From Sphingobium aromaticiconvertens (GTDB lineage: Bacteria; Pseudomonadota; Alphaproteobacteria; Sphingomonadales; Sphingomonadaceae): a DNA stretch of 64,000 nucleotides. The stretch covers positions 676,001-740,000 of the forward strand of contig NZ_JBANRJ010000001.1 in NCBI RefSeq assembly GCF_037154075.1. Direction: 5' to 3'. A program made the translations under genes and the position numbers. Shown one piece after another: positions 7,400-15,916 of this stretch (the first letter of the stretch is position 1; each line of letters begins with the position of its first letter). The notes under the pieces were generated by a model that did not search any database, was not told the DNA's origin, and saw only the letters and a list, made by a program, of their open reading frames with translations.

Positions 7400-9183
7400 G
7401 CTATGACGATCCCAAGCCCGCGACCGCTGTGACAACTGCATCGGGCAAGCCGGGCACGCCGGTTTACAAGCGCGTGCTGGACCTGTTCGAAGCCGAGGGC
7501 ATCAATACCCTGTTCGGCATTCCCGATCCCAACTTCGTGCACATGTTTCTGGAAGCCGAACGGCGCGGCTGGACCGTGGTCGCTCCGCACCATGAAGCCG
7601 CCGCTGGTTTTATGGCCGAGGCTGCTTCGCGCATCACCGGCAAGCCTGCGGTCGCCATTGGCACGCTCGGGCCGGGCATCGCCAATATGGCGCCTGCTAT
7701 CCAGTGCGCGCTGGTCGAACATTCGCCCGTCATCTTCCTGTCGGGCCAGCGCGCCCGCGTGACCGAACAGCGTGTCCGCCGTGGCCGCATCCAGTTCGTC
7801 AAGCAGATGCCGCTGTTCGAAAATTCGGTGAAGTACGCTGCATCGATCGAATATGCCGACCAGACCGACGAGGTGATCCGCGAGGGCATCCGCAAGGCGA
7901 TGGGCGGCACGCCCGGCCCGGTCTATATCGAATATCCCAGCCACATCATCCTGGAAGAACTGGACCTGCCCGCGCCGCTGGTGCCCGAGCGTTATCGGCT
8001 GGTCAATCAGGGCGCGGACATCGACCGGGTGCATGAAGCGGCCAAGCTGATCCGCGAAGCCAAGAACCCGATCCTGCTGGTGGGGCATGGCGTCCATACC
8101 TCGCGCACCGGCACGGTGGTCAAGGAACTGGCCGAGCTGATGAACTGCCCGGTCATCCAGACCTCGGGCGGCACATCGTACATCAAGGGGCTGGAGGATC
8201 GTACCTTCCAGTACGTCTTCTCCAACGCGTCGATCGAGGCGGTGACGGAGTCCGATCTCGTCCTCGCGCTGGGCACCGAACTCGGCGAGCCGGTGCATTT
8301 CGGCAAGTGGCGCTACTGGCAGAAGAACGAGGCGATCCGTAAGTGGATCTATGTCGAGCAGGACCCCGCCGCAATCGGCGTGAACCGTCCGATCGACGTG
8401 CCGCTGGTCGGCGACCTTCGCGGCGTCGTGCCACAGTTGGTCGCTGCGCTCAAGGACACGCCGCGCCCGCCCGCACAGGGCCTGGCCAAATTCATGAAGG
8501 ACGGTCAGGATGAGCTGGACCAACTGGCCGCTGAATCGCTGACCAAGAGCGATGGTACGGGCGAATTGGCCATCCACCCGGCCCGTCTGGCCGTGGAAGC
8601 GACGCAGGCCTTCCCCAAGGACGGCATCCTGATCCGCGACGGCGGGGCCGGTGTGGTGTTCCAGTGGACCTATTCACAGTGCAAGCCGAATGACGTGATC
8701 TGGAACCAGAATTTCGGTCATATCGGCACCGGCCTGCCCTATGCCACCGGCGCGATGCTGGCGGACAAGGCGGCGACCGGGGTTGCCCGTCCGGGCATGC
8801 TGCTGACGTCGGACTCCTCCTTCCTGTTCCATATCGGTGAACTGGAAGTGGCGGCCCGCACGAAGCTGCCTTTGGTCTGTGTCATCGGTGTCGACCATCA
8901 ATGGGGTCTGGAAGTGGGCGTGTACAAGCGGACCTTCGGTCAGGGCACGGAAGAAACCGGCACCCACTGGAGCAAGGACGTCCGCTTCGACAAGATCGGC
9001 GAGGGCTTTGGCTGCCACGGCGAATATGTGACCAAGGCGGAAGACATCAAGCCAGCGATTGAGCGCGCCTATGCCAGCGGCAAGGTGGGCGTGGTTCATG
9101 TCGTGATCGACCCCAAGGCGAATTCGGAAGAAATGCCGAAATATGCCGAATTCCGCACCTGGTACGCCGAAGGCACCCAGTAA
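7396..9183 (+). CDS. Thiamine-diphosphate-dependent lyase/carboligase (acetolactate synthase-like)
   Basis: This 595-residue enzyme has the three-domain layout of ThDP decarboxylases and carboligases: N-terminal PYR domain with the activating Glu67 (HHEAAAGF), central domain around 200-340, and C-terminal PP domain. The cofactor motif is unusual. The GDG triplet is S472-D473-S474, and the usual Asn 27 residues later is Asp500 (VDHQWG). The start ATG overlaps the Rieske stop codon. A frame open further upstream was rejected because it lies inside the Rieske gene. The likely role is decarboxylation or C-C cleavage of a 2-keto acid (or acyl-CoA), giving an aldehyde for the next gene. Oxalyl-CoA decarboxylase-like or benzoylformate decarboxylase-like activity is also possible. 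Confidence 0.88.
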   Translation: MSYDDPKPATAVTTASGKPGTPVYKRVLDLFEAEGINTLFGIPDPNFVHMFLEAERRGWTVVAPHHEAAAGFMAEAASRITGKPAVAIGTLGPGIANMAPAIQCALVEHSPVIFLSGQRARVTEQRVRRGRIQFVKQMPLFENSVKYAASIEYADQTDEVIREGIRKAMGGTPGPVYIEYPSHIILEELDLPAPLVPERYRLVNQGADIDRVHEAAKLIREAKNPILLVGHGVHTSRTGTVVKELAELMNCPVIQTSGGTSYIKGLEDRTFQYVFSNASIEAVTESDLVLALGTELGEPVHFGKWRYWQKNEAIRKWIYVEQDPAAIGVNRPIDVPLVGDLRGVVPQLVAALKDTPRPPAQGLAKFMKDGQDELDQLAAESLTKSDGTGELAIHPARLAVEATQAFPKDGILIRDGGAGVVFQWTYSQCKPNDVIWNQNFGHIGTGLPYATGAMLADKAATGVARPGMLLTSDSSFLFHIGELEVAARTKLPLVCVIGVDHQWGLEVGVYKRTFGQGTEETGTHWSKDVRFDKIGEGFGCHGEYVTKAEDIKPAIERAYASGKVGVVHVVIDPKANSEEMPKYAEFRTWYAEGTQ

Positions 9184-9194
9184 GACGGGCGAAG

Positions 9195-9219
9195 CCGGGC
9201 CTGTCAGTGGCAGGCCCGG
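9195..9219 (+). terminator. Hairpin, possible attenuator
   Basis: CCGGGCCTG (9195-9203) pairs perfectly with CAGGCCCGG (9211-9219) over a 7-nt loop, between the ThDP enzyme and aldehyde dehydrogenase genes. Only TCCTT follows, so it may reduce rather than stop read-through or protect the upstream mRNA end. Confidence 0.5.
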
Positions 9220-9255
9220 TCCTTAAGTAAATCCCTCCATTCATACGGGTGAGAT

Positions 9256-10671
9256 ATGCGCGACTATCGGAAGTTCTACATCGACGGCCAGTGGGTCGAT
9301 CCGGTCGAGCCGAAAACCGCGGATGTCATCAACCCGGCCACTGAAGCCGTTGCCGGTAGCATCTCGCTCGGTTCGGTCGCGGATGTGAACAAGGCGGTGG
9401 CCGCCGCGCGCAAGGCTTTTCCGGGTTGGTCGCAGACCAGCCGCGAGCAGCGGCTCGACATTCTCGGCGCGATCCAGGCGGAATATCAGCGACGTCAGAC
9501 CGAGCTTGGCGATGCGATCATGGAAGAAATCGGCGCGCCATCGTCGCTGGCCCATGGCTTCCATGTAGGGCTGGGCGCGGGGCATCTCCAGACCGCGATA
9601 GAAGTGCTGCGCGACTTCAGGTTCGATGAATTGCATGGGGCAACCATGATCGCCAAGGAGCCGATCGGCGTCTGCGCGCTCATCACGCCTTGGAACTGGC
9701 CGATGAACCAGACCTGCGTGAAGATATTTCCGGCACTGGCCACCGGCTGTACGATGATCCTGAAACCGCCCCAGCTTGCGCCTTTCTCCGCCCAGATATT
9801 GGCGGAAATACTCGACGCGGCGGGCGTGCCGGCGGGTGTGTTCAACATGGTGCAGGGCAGCGGCAGCGTCATCGGCACCGCGCTGTCGACCCATGAGGAT
9901 GTCGACATGATCTCCTTCACCGGATCGGAGCCGGTCGGCGTCCAGATCCAGAAGGATGCGGCGACCACGATCAAGCGCGTCGGGCTGGAACTGGGCGGCA
10001 AGAGCGCGTTCATCGTTCTGGACGATGAGGCGCTGGCCGCCAATGTCGGCGGTGCCACCGGCGGCATGATGGGCAATTCGGGGCAGACATGCAGCGCCGG
10101 TTCGCGCCTGCTGGTGCCTGCCTCGCGCATGGACGAGGTCATTGCGGTGGCGCGTGCCGCTGCGGAGGCTGTGACGGTCGGCGACCCCACGGGCAATGTC
10201 GCGATGGGTCCGGTCGTCTCCAAGAGCCAGTACAATATCATTCAGGACTATATCCAAAAGGGTCTGGATGAAGGGGCGACCCTGATCGCCGGTGGTCCCG
10301 GTCGTCCCGAGGGGATCGACAACGGCTGGTTCGTCAGGCCGACGGTGTTCGTGGGCACCAACGACATGGTCATCGCCCGCGAGGAGATTTTTGGGCCGGT
10401 GCTGGTCATCATCGGCTATGACGATATCGATCATGCCGTAGAGATCGCCAATGACAGTGATTTCGGTCTGGCGGGCTATGTCAGCGGCAGCGATGCGGAG
10501 CAGTGCCGCGCGGTGGCCCGGCGGATGCGGACCGGCTGGATCAGCATCAATGGTGGCTTTGATTTCCACGCACCGTTCGGCGGCTACAAGCGCAGTGGCA
10601 ATGGGCGCGAATGGGGCGCGCATGGCTTCCTTGAATATCTGGAAGTGAAGTCGCTGCTGGGTTACGCCTGA
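9256..10671 (+). CDS. NAD(P)-dependent aldehyde dehydrogenase
   Basis: This 471-residue cytoplasmic aldehyde dehydrogenase oxidises an aldehyde to an acid. Visible catalytic features are Asn147 (PWNWP), Glu245 (LELGGKS) and Cys279 (GQTCSAG), plus the FTGS motif (221-224). It is 72 bp after the ThDP enzyme and 2 bp before the beta-propeller gene. Its place in the operon suggests that it oxidises the aldehyde released by the ThDP enzyme. It is not closely similar to the other two aldehyde dehydrogenases here (the gabD fragment and 38385). Confidence 0.94.
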   Translation: MRDYRKFYIDGQWVDPVEPKTADVINPATEAVAGSISLGSVADVNKAVAAARKAFPGWSQTSREQRLDILGAIQAEYQRRQTELGDAIMEEIGAPSSLAHGFHVGLGAGHLQTAIEVLRDFRFDELHGATMIAKEPIGVCALITPWNWPMNQTCVKIFPALATGCTMILKPPQLAPFSAQILAEILDAAGVPAGVFNMVQGSGSVIGTALSTHEDVDMISFTGSEPVGVQIQKDAATTIKRVGLELGGKSAFIVLDDEALAANVGGATGGMMGNSGQTCSAGSRLLVPASRMDEVIAVARAAAEAVTVGDPTGNVAMGPVVSKSQYNIIQDYIQKGLDEGATLIAGGPGRPEGIDNGWFVRPTVFVGTNDMVIAREEIFGPVLVIIGYDDIDHAVEIANDSDFGLAGYVSGSDAEQCRAVARRMRTGWISINGGFDFHAPFGGYKRSGNGREWGAHGFLEYLEVKSLLGYA

Positions 10672-10673
10672 CC

Positions 10674-12260
10674 ATGGCGAGCCGCTTTGTCACAGCGCCT
10701 GCCTCGATTGCTGATGGTTGGGTGCTGGAGAGGCTGACGCCGCCCAGCCGCCTGTACGGGGCCAATGGTCTTGCGACCGGACCTGATGGACGGCTTTATG
10801 TCGCGCAGGTCGGCGGCAGTCAGGTCAGCGCGATCGACGTTGATAGCGGCGTGATCGAAACGATCAGCGCGATGGGCGGCGACATCGTCGCGCCCGACGA
10901 TCTGGTCTTCGATGAGCAAGGCAATCTATATCTGACAGAGATTACCGAGGGTCGGGTCTGCATGCGGACGCCCGATGGCGATGTGCGGGTGGTGCAGGGC
11001 GACATGCCGGTCGCCAATCCAATCACCTGGCATCAGGGGCGGCTGATCGCGGGCGAATGCCGGGTCGGCGCGCGGATCATGGAACTGGATCGCGACGGCG
11101 GTGCGCCGCGCGTGATTCTGGACAATGTACCGATGGCCAACGCCTTTCAGGTCGGGCCGGACGGCAAGCTCTATTTCCCGGTCATGGGCGCCAACGAGAT
11201 TTGGCGCGTCGACCTTGCGGGTGGAGCGCCGGAAGTCGTCGCGGGCGATCTGGGCGTACCCGATTCGGTCAAGTTCGACAGCAAGGGTCGGATCGTCACC
11301 ACGCAGGCTGCGAGCGGTCAGGTGCTACAGCTGGATCTGGTCAGCGGCACGCGGGAAGTGTTGGCCGATCTTGGCCCCGGCCTCGATAATGTCTCCTTCA
11401 TTGGTGACAGGATTTTCGTATCGAGCATCCCCGGCGAGATCACGGAGCTATTGGGCGACGGCAAGGTTCGTCCGGTGGTTCCCCGCGGGCTGCAATGGCC
11501 GCTGGGACTGGCGGTGGATGCGGAGGGTGCGGTCTTCGTTGCTGACGGCACCTTTGGATATACGCTTCAGCCGGGCGGATCGCTCGCGCTGGCGGGCATG
11601 ATCTTCTACCCCGGATGCCCCGGTTATATGCGCGGCGTCGTTGCAGGTTCGCAGCCGGGCGAGTGGATCGTCACGACCGGGATGGGCGGAGTGGCCCGCT
11701 ATCGCCCGGTCGCTGGGACAAGCGAATTTCTCGGCAATGGCTATGACCAGTTGATGGGCGTGGATATTGCGCCCGGCGGCGCGGTGATTTTTGCCGACTA
11801 TGGCACGGGACGGATACTTTCCGCTGAAAATGGCGCGGTCGTTGAACTGGCGACGGGTCTGGACAAGCCGATGGGGGTCGCCATCGCAGCCGATGGCATC
11901 TGCTATGTGGCGGAGGCAGGCGCGGGGCGCGTGGTGAAGCTGCTGGGTGGCAAGGCCGAGGCGGTGCTGGAAGGGCTTGGTCGGCCCGAGGGGCTGGCCA
12001 TTACGGGTGGACGATTGGTGACGGTCGATACCGCGACAAAAACGCTGTTGGCCTGTGATCTGTCAGGCCGTGGGCGTGAGGTTCTGGCTAGCGGCCTGCC
12101 GGTCGGTGCGCCGGTGGGGGTTCGTCCGAAATTCCTTGGCCCGATTGGCGATATGGCCGGGCCGATGATCAATTTCAGTGCCGTGGCCGCCGGGACGGAC
12201 GGGACGCTCTATGTCTCGGGCGATGCTGAAGGGAGCGTGCTCGCCATCCGGGCGGTGTGA
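10674..12260 (+). CDS. SMP-30/NHL-type beta-propeller protein, apparently two propellers
   Basis: This 528-residue soluble protein is made of about eleven or twelve repeats of the form GLAxxxDGxLYVAxxGxxxVxxID. Examples are the units near residues 32-60, 80-105, 160-185, 275-300, 365-400 and 500-528. SMP-30/gluconolactonase proteins have one six-bladed propeller in about 300 residues, so this looks like two in tandem. No signal peptide is visible, so it is probably cytoplasmic. It starts 2 bp after the aldehyde dehydrogenase and overlaps the start region of the EthD gene. A metal-dependent lactonase is the natural guess; a non-catalytic binding propeller is the alternative. Confidence 0.85.
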   Translation: MASRFVTAPASIADGWVLERLTPPSRLYGANGLATGPDGRLYVAQVGGSQVSAIDVDSGVIETISAMGGDIVAPDDLVFDEQGNLYLTEITEGRVCMRTPDGDVRVVQGDMPVANPITWHQGRLIAGECRVGARIMELDRDGGAPRVILDNVPMANAFQVGPDGKLYFPVMGANEIWRVDLAGGAPEVVAGDLGVPDSVKFDSKGRIVTTQAASGQVLQLDLVSGTREVLADLGPGLDNVSFIGDRIFVSSIPGEITELLGDGKVRPVVPRGLQWPLGLAVDAEGAVFVADGTFGYTLQPGGSLALAGMIFYPGCPGYMRGVVAGSQPGEWIVTTGMGGVARYRPVAGTSEFLGNGYDQLMGVDIAPGGAVIFADYGTGRILSAENGAVVELATGLDKPMGVAIAADGICYVAEAGAGRVVKLLGGKAEAVLEGLGRPEGLAITGGRLVTVDTATKTLLACDLSGRGREVLASGLPVGAPVGVRPKFLGPIGDMAGPMINFSAVAAGTDGTLYVSGDAEGSVLAIRAV

Positions 12261-12286
12261 CGCAATCTGGAGAGGGAGTTGGTCAT

Positions 12287-12700
12287 TTGATCAAGCAAAT
12301 CGTGTTCCTCAAGAAGCGGGATGATATGTCCATGGAGGATTTCATGGACTATTATGAGAATCAGCATTCGCGACTGTCAAAGAAGATGGGCGCCAAGCCT
12401 GCGCTCCCCAATGCACAGCGTTATGTACGGCGTTATCTGGCGCCGGAGGCCAATCCGTTGACCGGTGCGGTGATCCATCCGGGCTATGATTGCATCATGG
12501 AGATATGGTGGAACAGCCGCGCCGATTTCGAGGCGGCAATGAAGGGACTGTCCGATCCTGCAATGCTGGAGCACCGGATGGCGGATGAGCGCAAATTATT
12601 CGCATCCAACAACAATCCGGTATGCACGGCAGTCGAACATGATTCGCCGGTGGGACCGGAAAATCGAATCCCCCGCTGCGAGCCTGTGTTCGAGGATTAG
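12287..12700 (+). CDS. EthD domain protein
   Basis: This 137-residue protein has a dimeric alpha/beta-barrel (ferredoxin-like) fold of the EthD family, beginning IKQIVFLKKRDDMS with the typical FxDYYExxH segment. EthD proteins often accompany P450 or ring-cleavage genes; most are of unknown chemistry, and some act as small cofactor-free enzymes. I chose TTG 12287 as the start because GAGAGGGAG sits just upstream and the family begins with MIKQ. An in-frame GTG at 12257 overlaps the previous stop but has no clear ribosome site. It is the last gene of the Rieske-ThDP operon and converges with the FDOR gene, overlapping by 4 bp. Confidence 0.85.
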   Translation: MIKQIVFLKKRDDMSMEDFMDYYENQHSRLSKKMGAKPALPNAQRYVRRYLAPEANPLTGAVIHPGYDCIMEIWWNSRADFEAAMKGLSDPAMLEHRMADERKLFASNNNPVCTAVEHDSPVGPENRIPRCEPVFED

Positions 12701-13185
12701 GCGGTGAAGGGGGCCACCGGCTCCACGGGAGACAGCAATATCAGCGGGATCAACCGATCGGTCGATGCCTGATATTGGGTGTAAGGCGGGAAGACCCCTT
12801 CCATGAACGGCCAGATGCGTGCGCGCTCTTCGTCCGTCGGTTCGCGCCAGCTTGCGCGGAAGGCCTGGGTCGCGATCTGGAAATGGAGTTCCGGCGTTTC
12901 CCGCACATTGAGATACCAAGCGGGATGATGGTCAGCGCCGCCCTTGGACGCGACGATCACGACCTCTCCGCCGATGTCGCCATAGATGAGCGGGGTAATG
13001 ATCGTCCGGCCGCTCTTGCGTCCGATATATTTGAGCAGCAGCGTGGTGGTGAAAGGATGCCCGCCAATGTCACTGACGTCGACGATATGTCCTTCGGCGC
13101 CGCCGGAATCCAGATACATGCCCAGATGGTCGGTTTTCCAGTCGCGCCGCTGGCCCGCGATTGTCGCGCTGCTCTCATCGCTCAT
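12697..13185 (-). CDS. Nitroreductase/deazaflavin-dependent oxidoreductase family (FDOR) protein
   Basis: This 162-residue split-barrel protein resembles the DDN/FDOR family, which uses F420 in actinobacteria. It has the family signature GRKSGRTIITPL, then VIVASKGGADHHPAWYLN and a C-terminal WPFMEGVFPPY. The ATG at 13185 has GGAGAG five bases upstream and is preferred to longer in-frame starts. In a proteobacterium the cofactor (F420, FMN or none) cannot be predicted. It probably reduces an enone, quinone or nitro group in the same pathway. It lies 119 bp downstream of the IclR gene on the same strand. Confidence 0.85.
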   Translation of the reverse strand: MSDESSATIAGQRRDWKTDHLGMYLDSGGAEGHIVDVSDIGGHPFTTTLLLKYIGRKSGRTIITPLIYGDIGGEVVIVASKGGADHHPAWYLNVRETPELHFQIATQAFRASWREPTDEERARIWPFMEGVFPPYTQYQASTDRLIPLILLSPVEPVAPFTA

Positions 13186-13304
13186 GCCGTCTCTCCATGG
13201 TTGCATATCGTAAATGCGCTCTTGCGCGGTTGGTGCCGATCCTTCCCCATTCCGGTTCCAAAGTCCATGCGGCGGGACGTCGGCCGGGGGAGTGTCAGGG
13301 GGCA

Positions 13305-14162
13305 TCAGCGGGGCTGACCCCCCGTGGCGTCGCCACATAGCTGGACGCTGAGCGAGCGGGTCGCGGTGAGCAGTGCATCCTCCAGATCGGCAAGACCGCT
13401 GCGCTTGAGTGCGCCGCCGATGCCGATCGCGACGAGCGCATGAACAGGACGGCCCGGCGCCTTCCATACCGGTGCTGAAACGACCGTAACCCCCGAAATA
13501 TATTGACCTTCATCGACCGCAAAGCCCTGCGCGCGGGTTTCGTTGACCTGTTCGCGCCATTGCGCATAGTTGGGCGGATCATCCCAGCGCAGAGTATGAA
13601 AGCGGGCCTCCAGTTCTGCTTCCGGATAATCGCCAAAGGCGGCGATGCAGCGGCCGGTGGCGCTGATGAGTGCGGGGAAGCGGCTGCCGACCTGGGTACT
13701 CAATTGGAAATTGCGGCCCGATTGCGAAATCGCCACCACGATCATGTGATCGAGGCCGACGGCCTGAACCCCCAGCATGGTAACGCCATGGGTCTGGGCG
13801 AGCCGATCCAGCAGGGGCTGGGCCAGGTCGTTGAACGGATCGCGCTGCAACCAGTGGCGCGCTAGGGTCAGCACGCCCGCCTGCAACGCATAGCGTTTGG
13901 TATCGGAATCGAAGGCGACCAGTTCCTCCTCCGTCAGTGCGCGCAGGACGTAGAGGCAGGTGCTGGGCACAAGGCCCAGTTCCTTGGCGATTGCCTGCAC
14001 GCCGAGCGGTCGGTCGCTCTTGCCCAGCAAGCGCAGGATCGCAGCCGCGCGGGCGATGGCGGGGGCTTTGCTGTCCTTGACCGCCTTCGCGACTTTTCTG
14101 ACGGTAGATGGGCGGACGGTTGAGGGCGCGCGCGCCGGGCGGGTGGGGAGGGTGTCGCTCAT
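13305..14162 (-). CDS. IclR family transcriptional regulator
   Basis: This roughly 285-residue regulator has an N-terminal winged helix-turn-helix (about 35-95; RPLGVQAIAKELGLVPSTCLYVLRAL read in parts) and a C-terminal ligand-binding GAF-like domain (about 110-275). The basic N-terminal tail (ARAPSTVRPSTVRKVAKAVK) may contact DNA. The start is uncertain: ATG 14162 (MSDTLP) or ATG 14198; neither has a strong ribosome site. It is divergent from the acyl-CoA ligase at 14313 and probably controls that operon in response to an aromatic or acid metabolite. Confidence 0.9.
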   Translation of the reverse strand: MSDTLPTRPARAPSTVRPSTVRKVAKAVKDSKAPAIARAAAILRLLGKSDRPLGVQAIAKELGLVPSTCLYVLRALTEEELVAFDSDTKRYALQAGVLTLARHWLQRDPFNDLAQPLLDRLAQTHGVTMLGVQAVGLDHMIVVAISQSGRNFQLSTQVGSRFPALISATGRCIAAFGDYPEAELEARFHTLRWDDPPNYAQWREQVNETRAQGFAVDEGQYISGVTVVSAPVWKAPGRPVHALVAIGIGGALKRSGLADLEDALLTATRSLSVQLCGDATGGQPR

Positions 14163-14312
14163 ACCCGACTTGTATCGCAGTGCCGATGGCCTTGTCATTC
14201 AAAATATCGAACATCATTCACCATTTACAACAAATGAGTCGGTGTGACATCAGCGGATCATCGTGGTGGCATGGTCTTTCGGCTGTTCTCCATATTGAAT
14301 GGATTGGGAATC

Positions 14313-15881
14313 ATGGCCAAGCTGACCGACTATCAGAGCTATGCCGATGCACAGGCGCATGCCGGTTCGGAGGCCTTGTGGGCGCTGTTCGATGGCGACC
14401 GCGGCGTCCTGAACATCGCGCATGAATGCATCACGCGTCATGCGGATGGATCGGGCCGCCCGGCAGTCCGCATCGCCCATGCCGATGGTCGCGACGAGCT
14501 GTTGAGCTTTGACAGGATCTCTGCGGGCGCGGCGCGCTTCGCCCATTGGCTGGATGCCGAGGGTGTTCAGCCGGGTGAACGCATCGCCTTCATGCTGGAG
14601 CCGTCGCTGCCCTTCTATGTCTGCCTGTTCGGGGCGATGCAGACCGGCGCGATCAGCGTGCCGCTGTTCACCCTGTTCGGTCCCGATGCGCTGCGCCTGC
14701 GGGTGGATGACTGCAAGCCGACGATCCTCATCACCAACGCGGAAAAAGCTGATCTGGCCCGCAGCATGACCGGGCCGCGCGTCATCGTCGCGGACGACGG
14801 GCTGCTGGACGAGATCGAGAAATTCCCGGTCACTTATGCGCCCAAGACCAAGGCGAACGACCTCGCTGTCTTCCAATATACGTCAGGCACGACGCGCGAA
14901 CTGCCGGAGGCGGTCAAGCATAGCCATCGCGCGCTGGTAACGCTGATGTTCGCCGCGCTCTACGGTACCGGCATCCGTCCGGGGGACGAGTTTTTCTGCC
15001 CGTCCTCGCCGGCCTGGGGTCATGGTCTGTGGCACGGTACGCTGGCGCCGCTGGGGCTGGGCGTGACGACCGGCACCTTTGCGGGGCGCTTCGATCCGGT
15101 TCGGCTGATGAAGGCGCTGGACGATTATGGCATCACCAATATGTCGGCGGCCGCGACCCATTATCGCATGATGAAGAATAGCGGGAAGGTGGATGATTTC
15201 CGCTTCCACTTCAAGAAGCTGTCCTACACGGGCGAGCCGATTGATCCCGCAACGCTGGATTTCATCGACGCTTATTTCAAGGTGCCTGCCTGTTCCATGT
15301 ACGGCACGACCGAGATTGGCGTGGTGCTGGTCAACTATCCGGGCGCTGACGATTTCGCGGTGAAGCCGGGTTCGCTGGGCAAGGCGGTGCCGGGGCAGAC
15401 GCTGCAAGTGCAGCGCCCCGATGGCACGCCGTCCGATCCCGGCGAGATTGGTGAACTGATGCTGTGGCGGCGCGACAAGTGGGAAACCACCAAGGATCGC
15501 GCGAAGATCGACGCCGACGGCTATTTCTACCATTGCGGCCGGGCGGATGACGTCATCATTTCGGCGGGCTGGACGATGAGCGCGGTCGAGATCGAGAATA
15601 CGCTGCTCAAACACGGCAATGTGCTGGAATGCGCGGTCATCGGCGTGGCCGACGAGAAGCGCGGTCAGGTGGTGAAGGCCTTCGTCATCGCCAATTGCGA
15701 GGGCAGCGACGCGCTCGTCAAGGAATTGCAGGACTTCACGCGGGAAAAGCTGGCGCGGCATGAATTTCCGCGCGTCGTTGAATTTGTATCCGACCTTCCC
15801 AAAACCCCGGCGGGCAAGGTCCACCGCAAGGTTTTGCGCGACCGTGAAGCCGCCAAGGCCGCACTCGTCGCGGCCCACTAA
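14313..15881 (+). CDS. AMP-forming acyl-CoA synthetase
   Basis: This 522-residue enzyme of the ANL superfamily activates a carboxylic acid with ATP and CoA. The ATP loop is a variant, TSGTTRELPEAVKH (from Thr190), rather than TSGTTGxPKG. Other motifs are MYGTTEIG, the hinge region YHCGRADDVIIS and a C-terminal PKTPAGKVHRK with the catalytic Lys. The ATG at 14313 begins MAKLTDYQSY; a GTG at 14244 is open in frame but less likely. It is divergent from an IclR gene and 35 bp upstream of a MaoC-type hydratase. The variant loop recurs in a subgroup acting on aromatic or short branched acids. Confidence 0.92.
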   Translation: MAKLTDYQSYADAQAHAGSEALWALFDGDRGVLNIAHECITRHADGSGRPAVRIAHADGRDELLSFDRISAGAARFAHWLDAEGVQPGERIAFMLEPSLPFYVCLFGAMQTGAISVPLFTLFGPDALRLRVDDCKPTILITNAEKADLARSMTGPRVIVADDGLLDEIEKFPVTYAPKTKANDLAVFQYTSGTTRELPEAVKHSHRALVTLMFAALYGTGIRPGDEFFCPSSPAWGHGLWHGTLAPLGLGVTTGTFAGRFDPVRLMKALDDYGITNMSAAATHYRMMKNSGKVDDFRFHFKKLSYTGEPIDPATLDFIDAYFKVPACSMYGTTEIGVVLVNYPGADDFAVKPGSLGKAVPGQTLQVQRPDGTPSDPGEIGELMLWRRDKWETTKDRAKIDADGYFYHCGRADDVIISAGWTMSAVEIENTLLKHGNVLECAVIGVADEKRGQVVKAFVIANCEGSDALVKELQDFTREKLARHEFPRVVEFVSDLPKTPAGKVHRKVLRDREAAKAALVAAH

Positions 15882-15916
15882 CGAACGCGCCAACGGACAT
15901 TTCAGGAGAAGAAATC

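Noticed and set aside
6092..8577. Long minus-strand frames opposite the Rieske and ThDP genes
   Set aside because: They lie fully inside two well-supported plus-strand genes and have no ribosome site or family motif.
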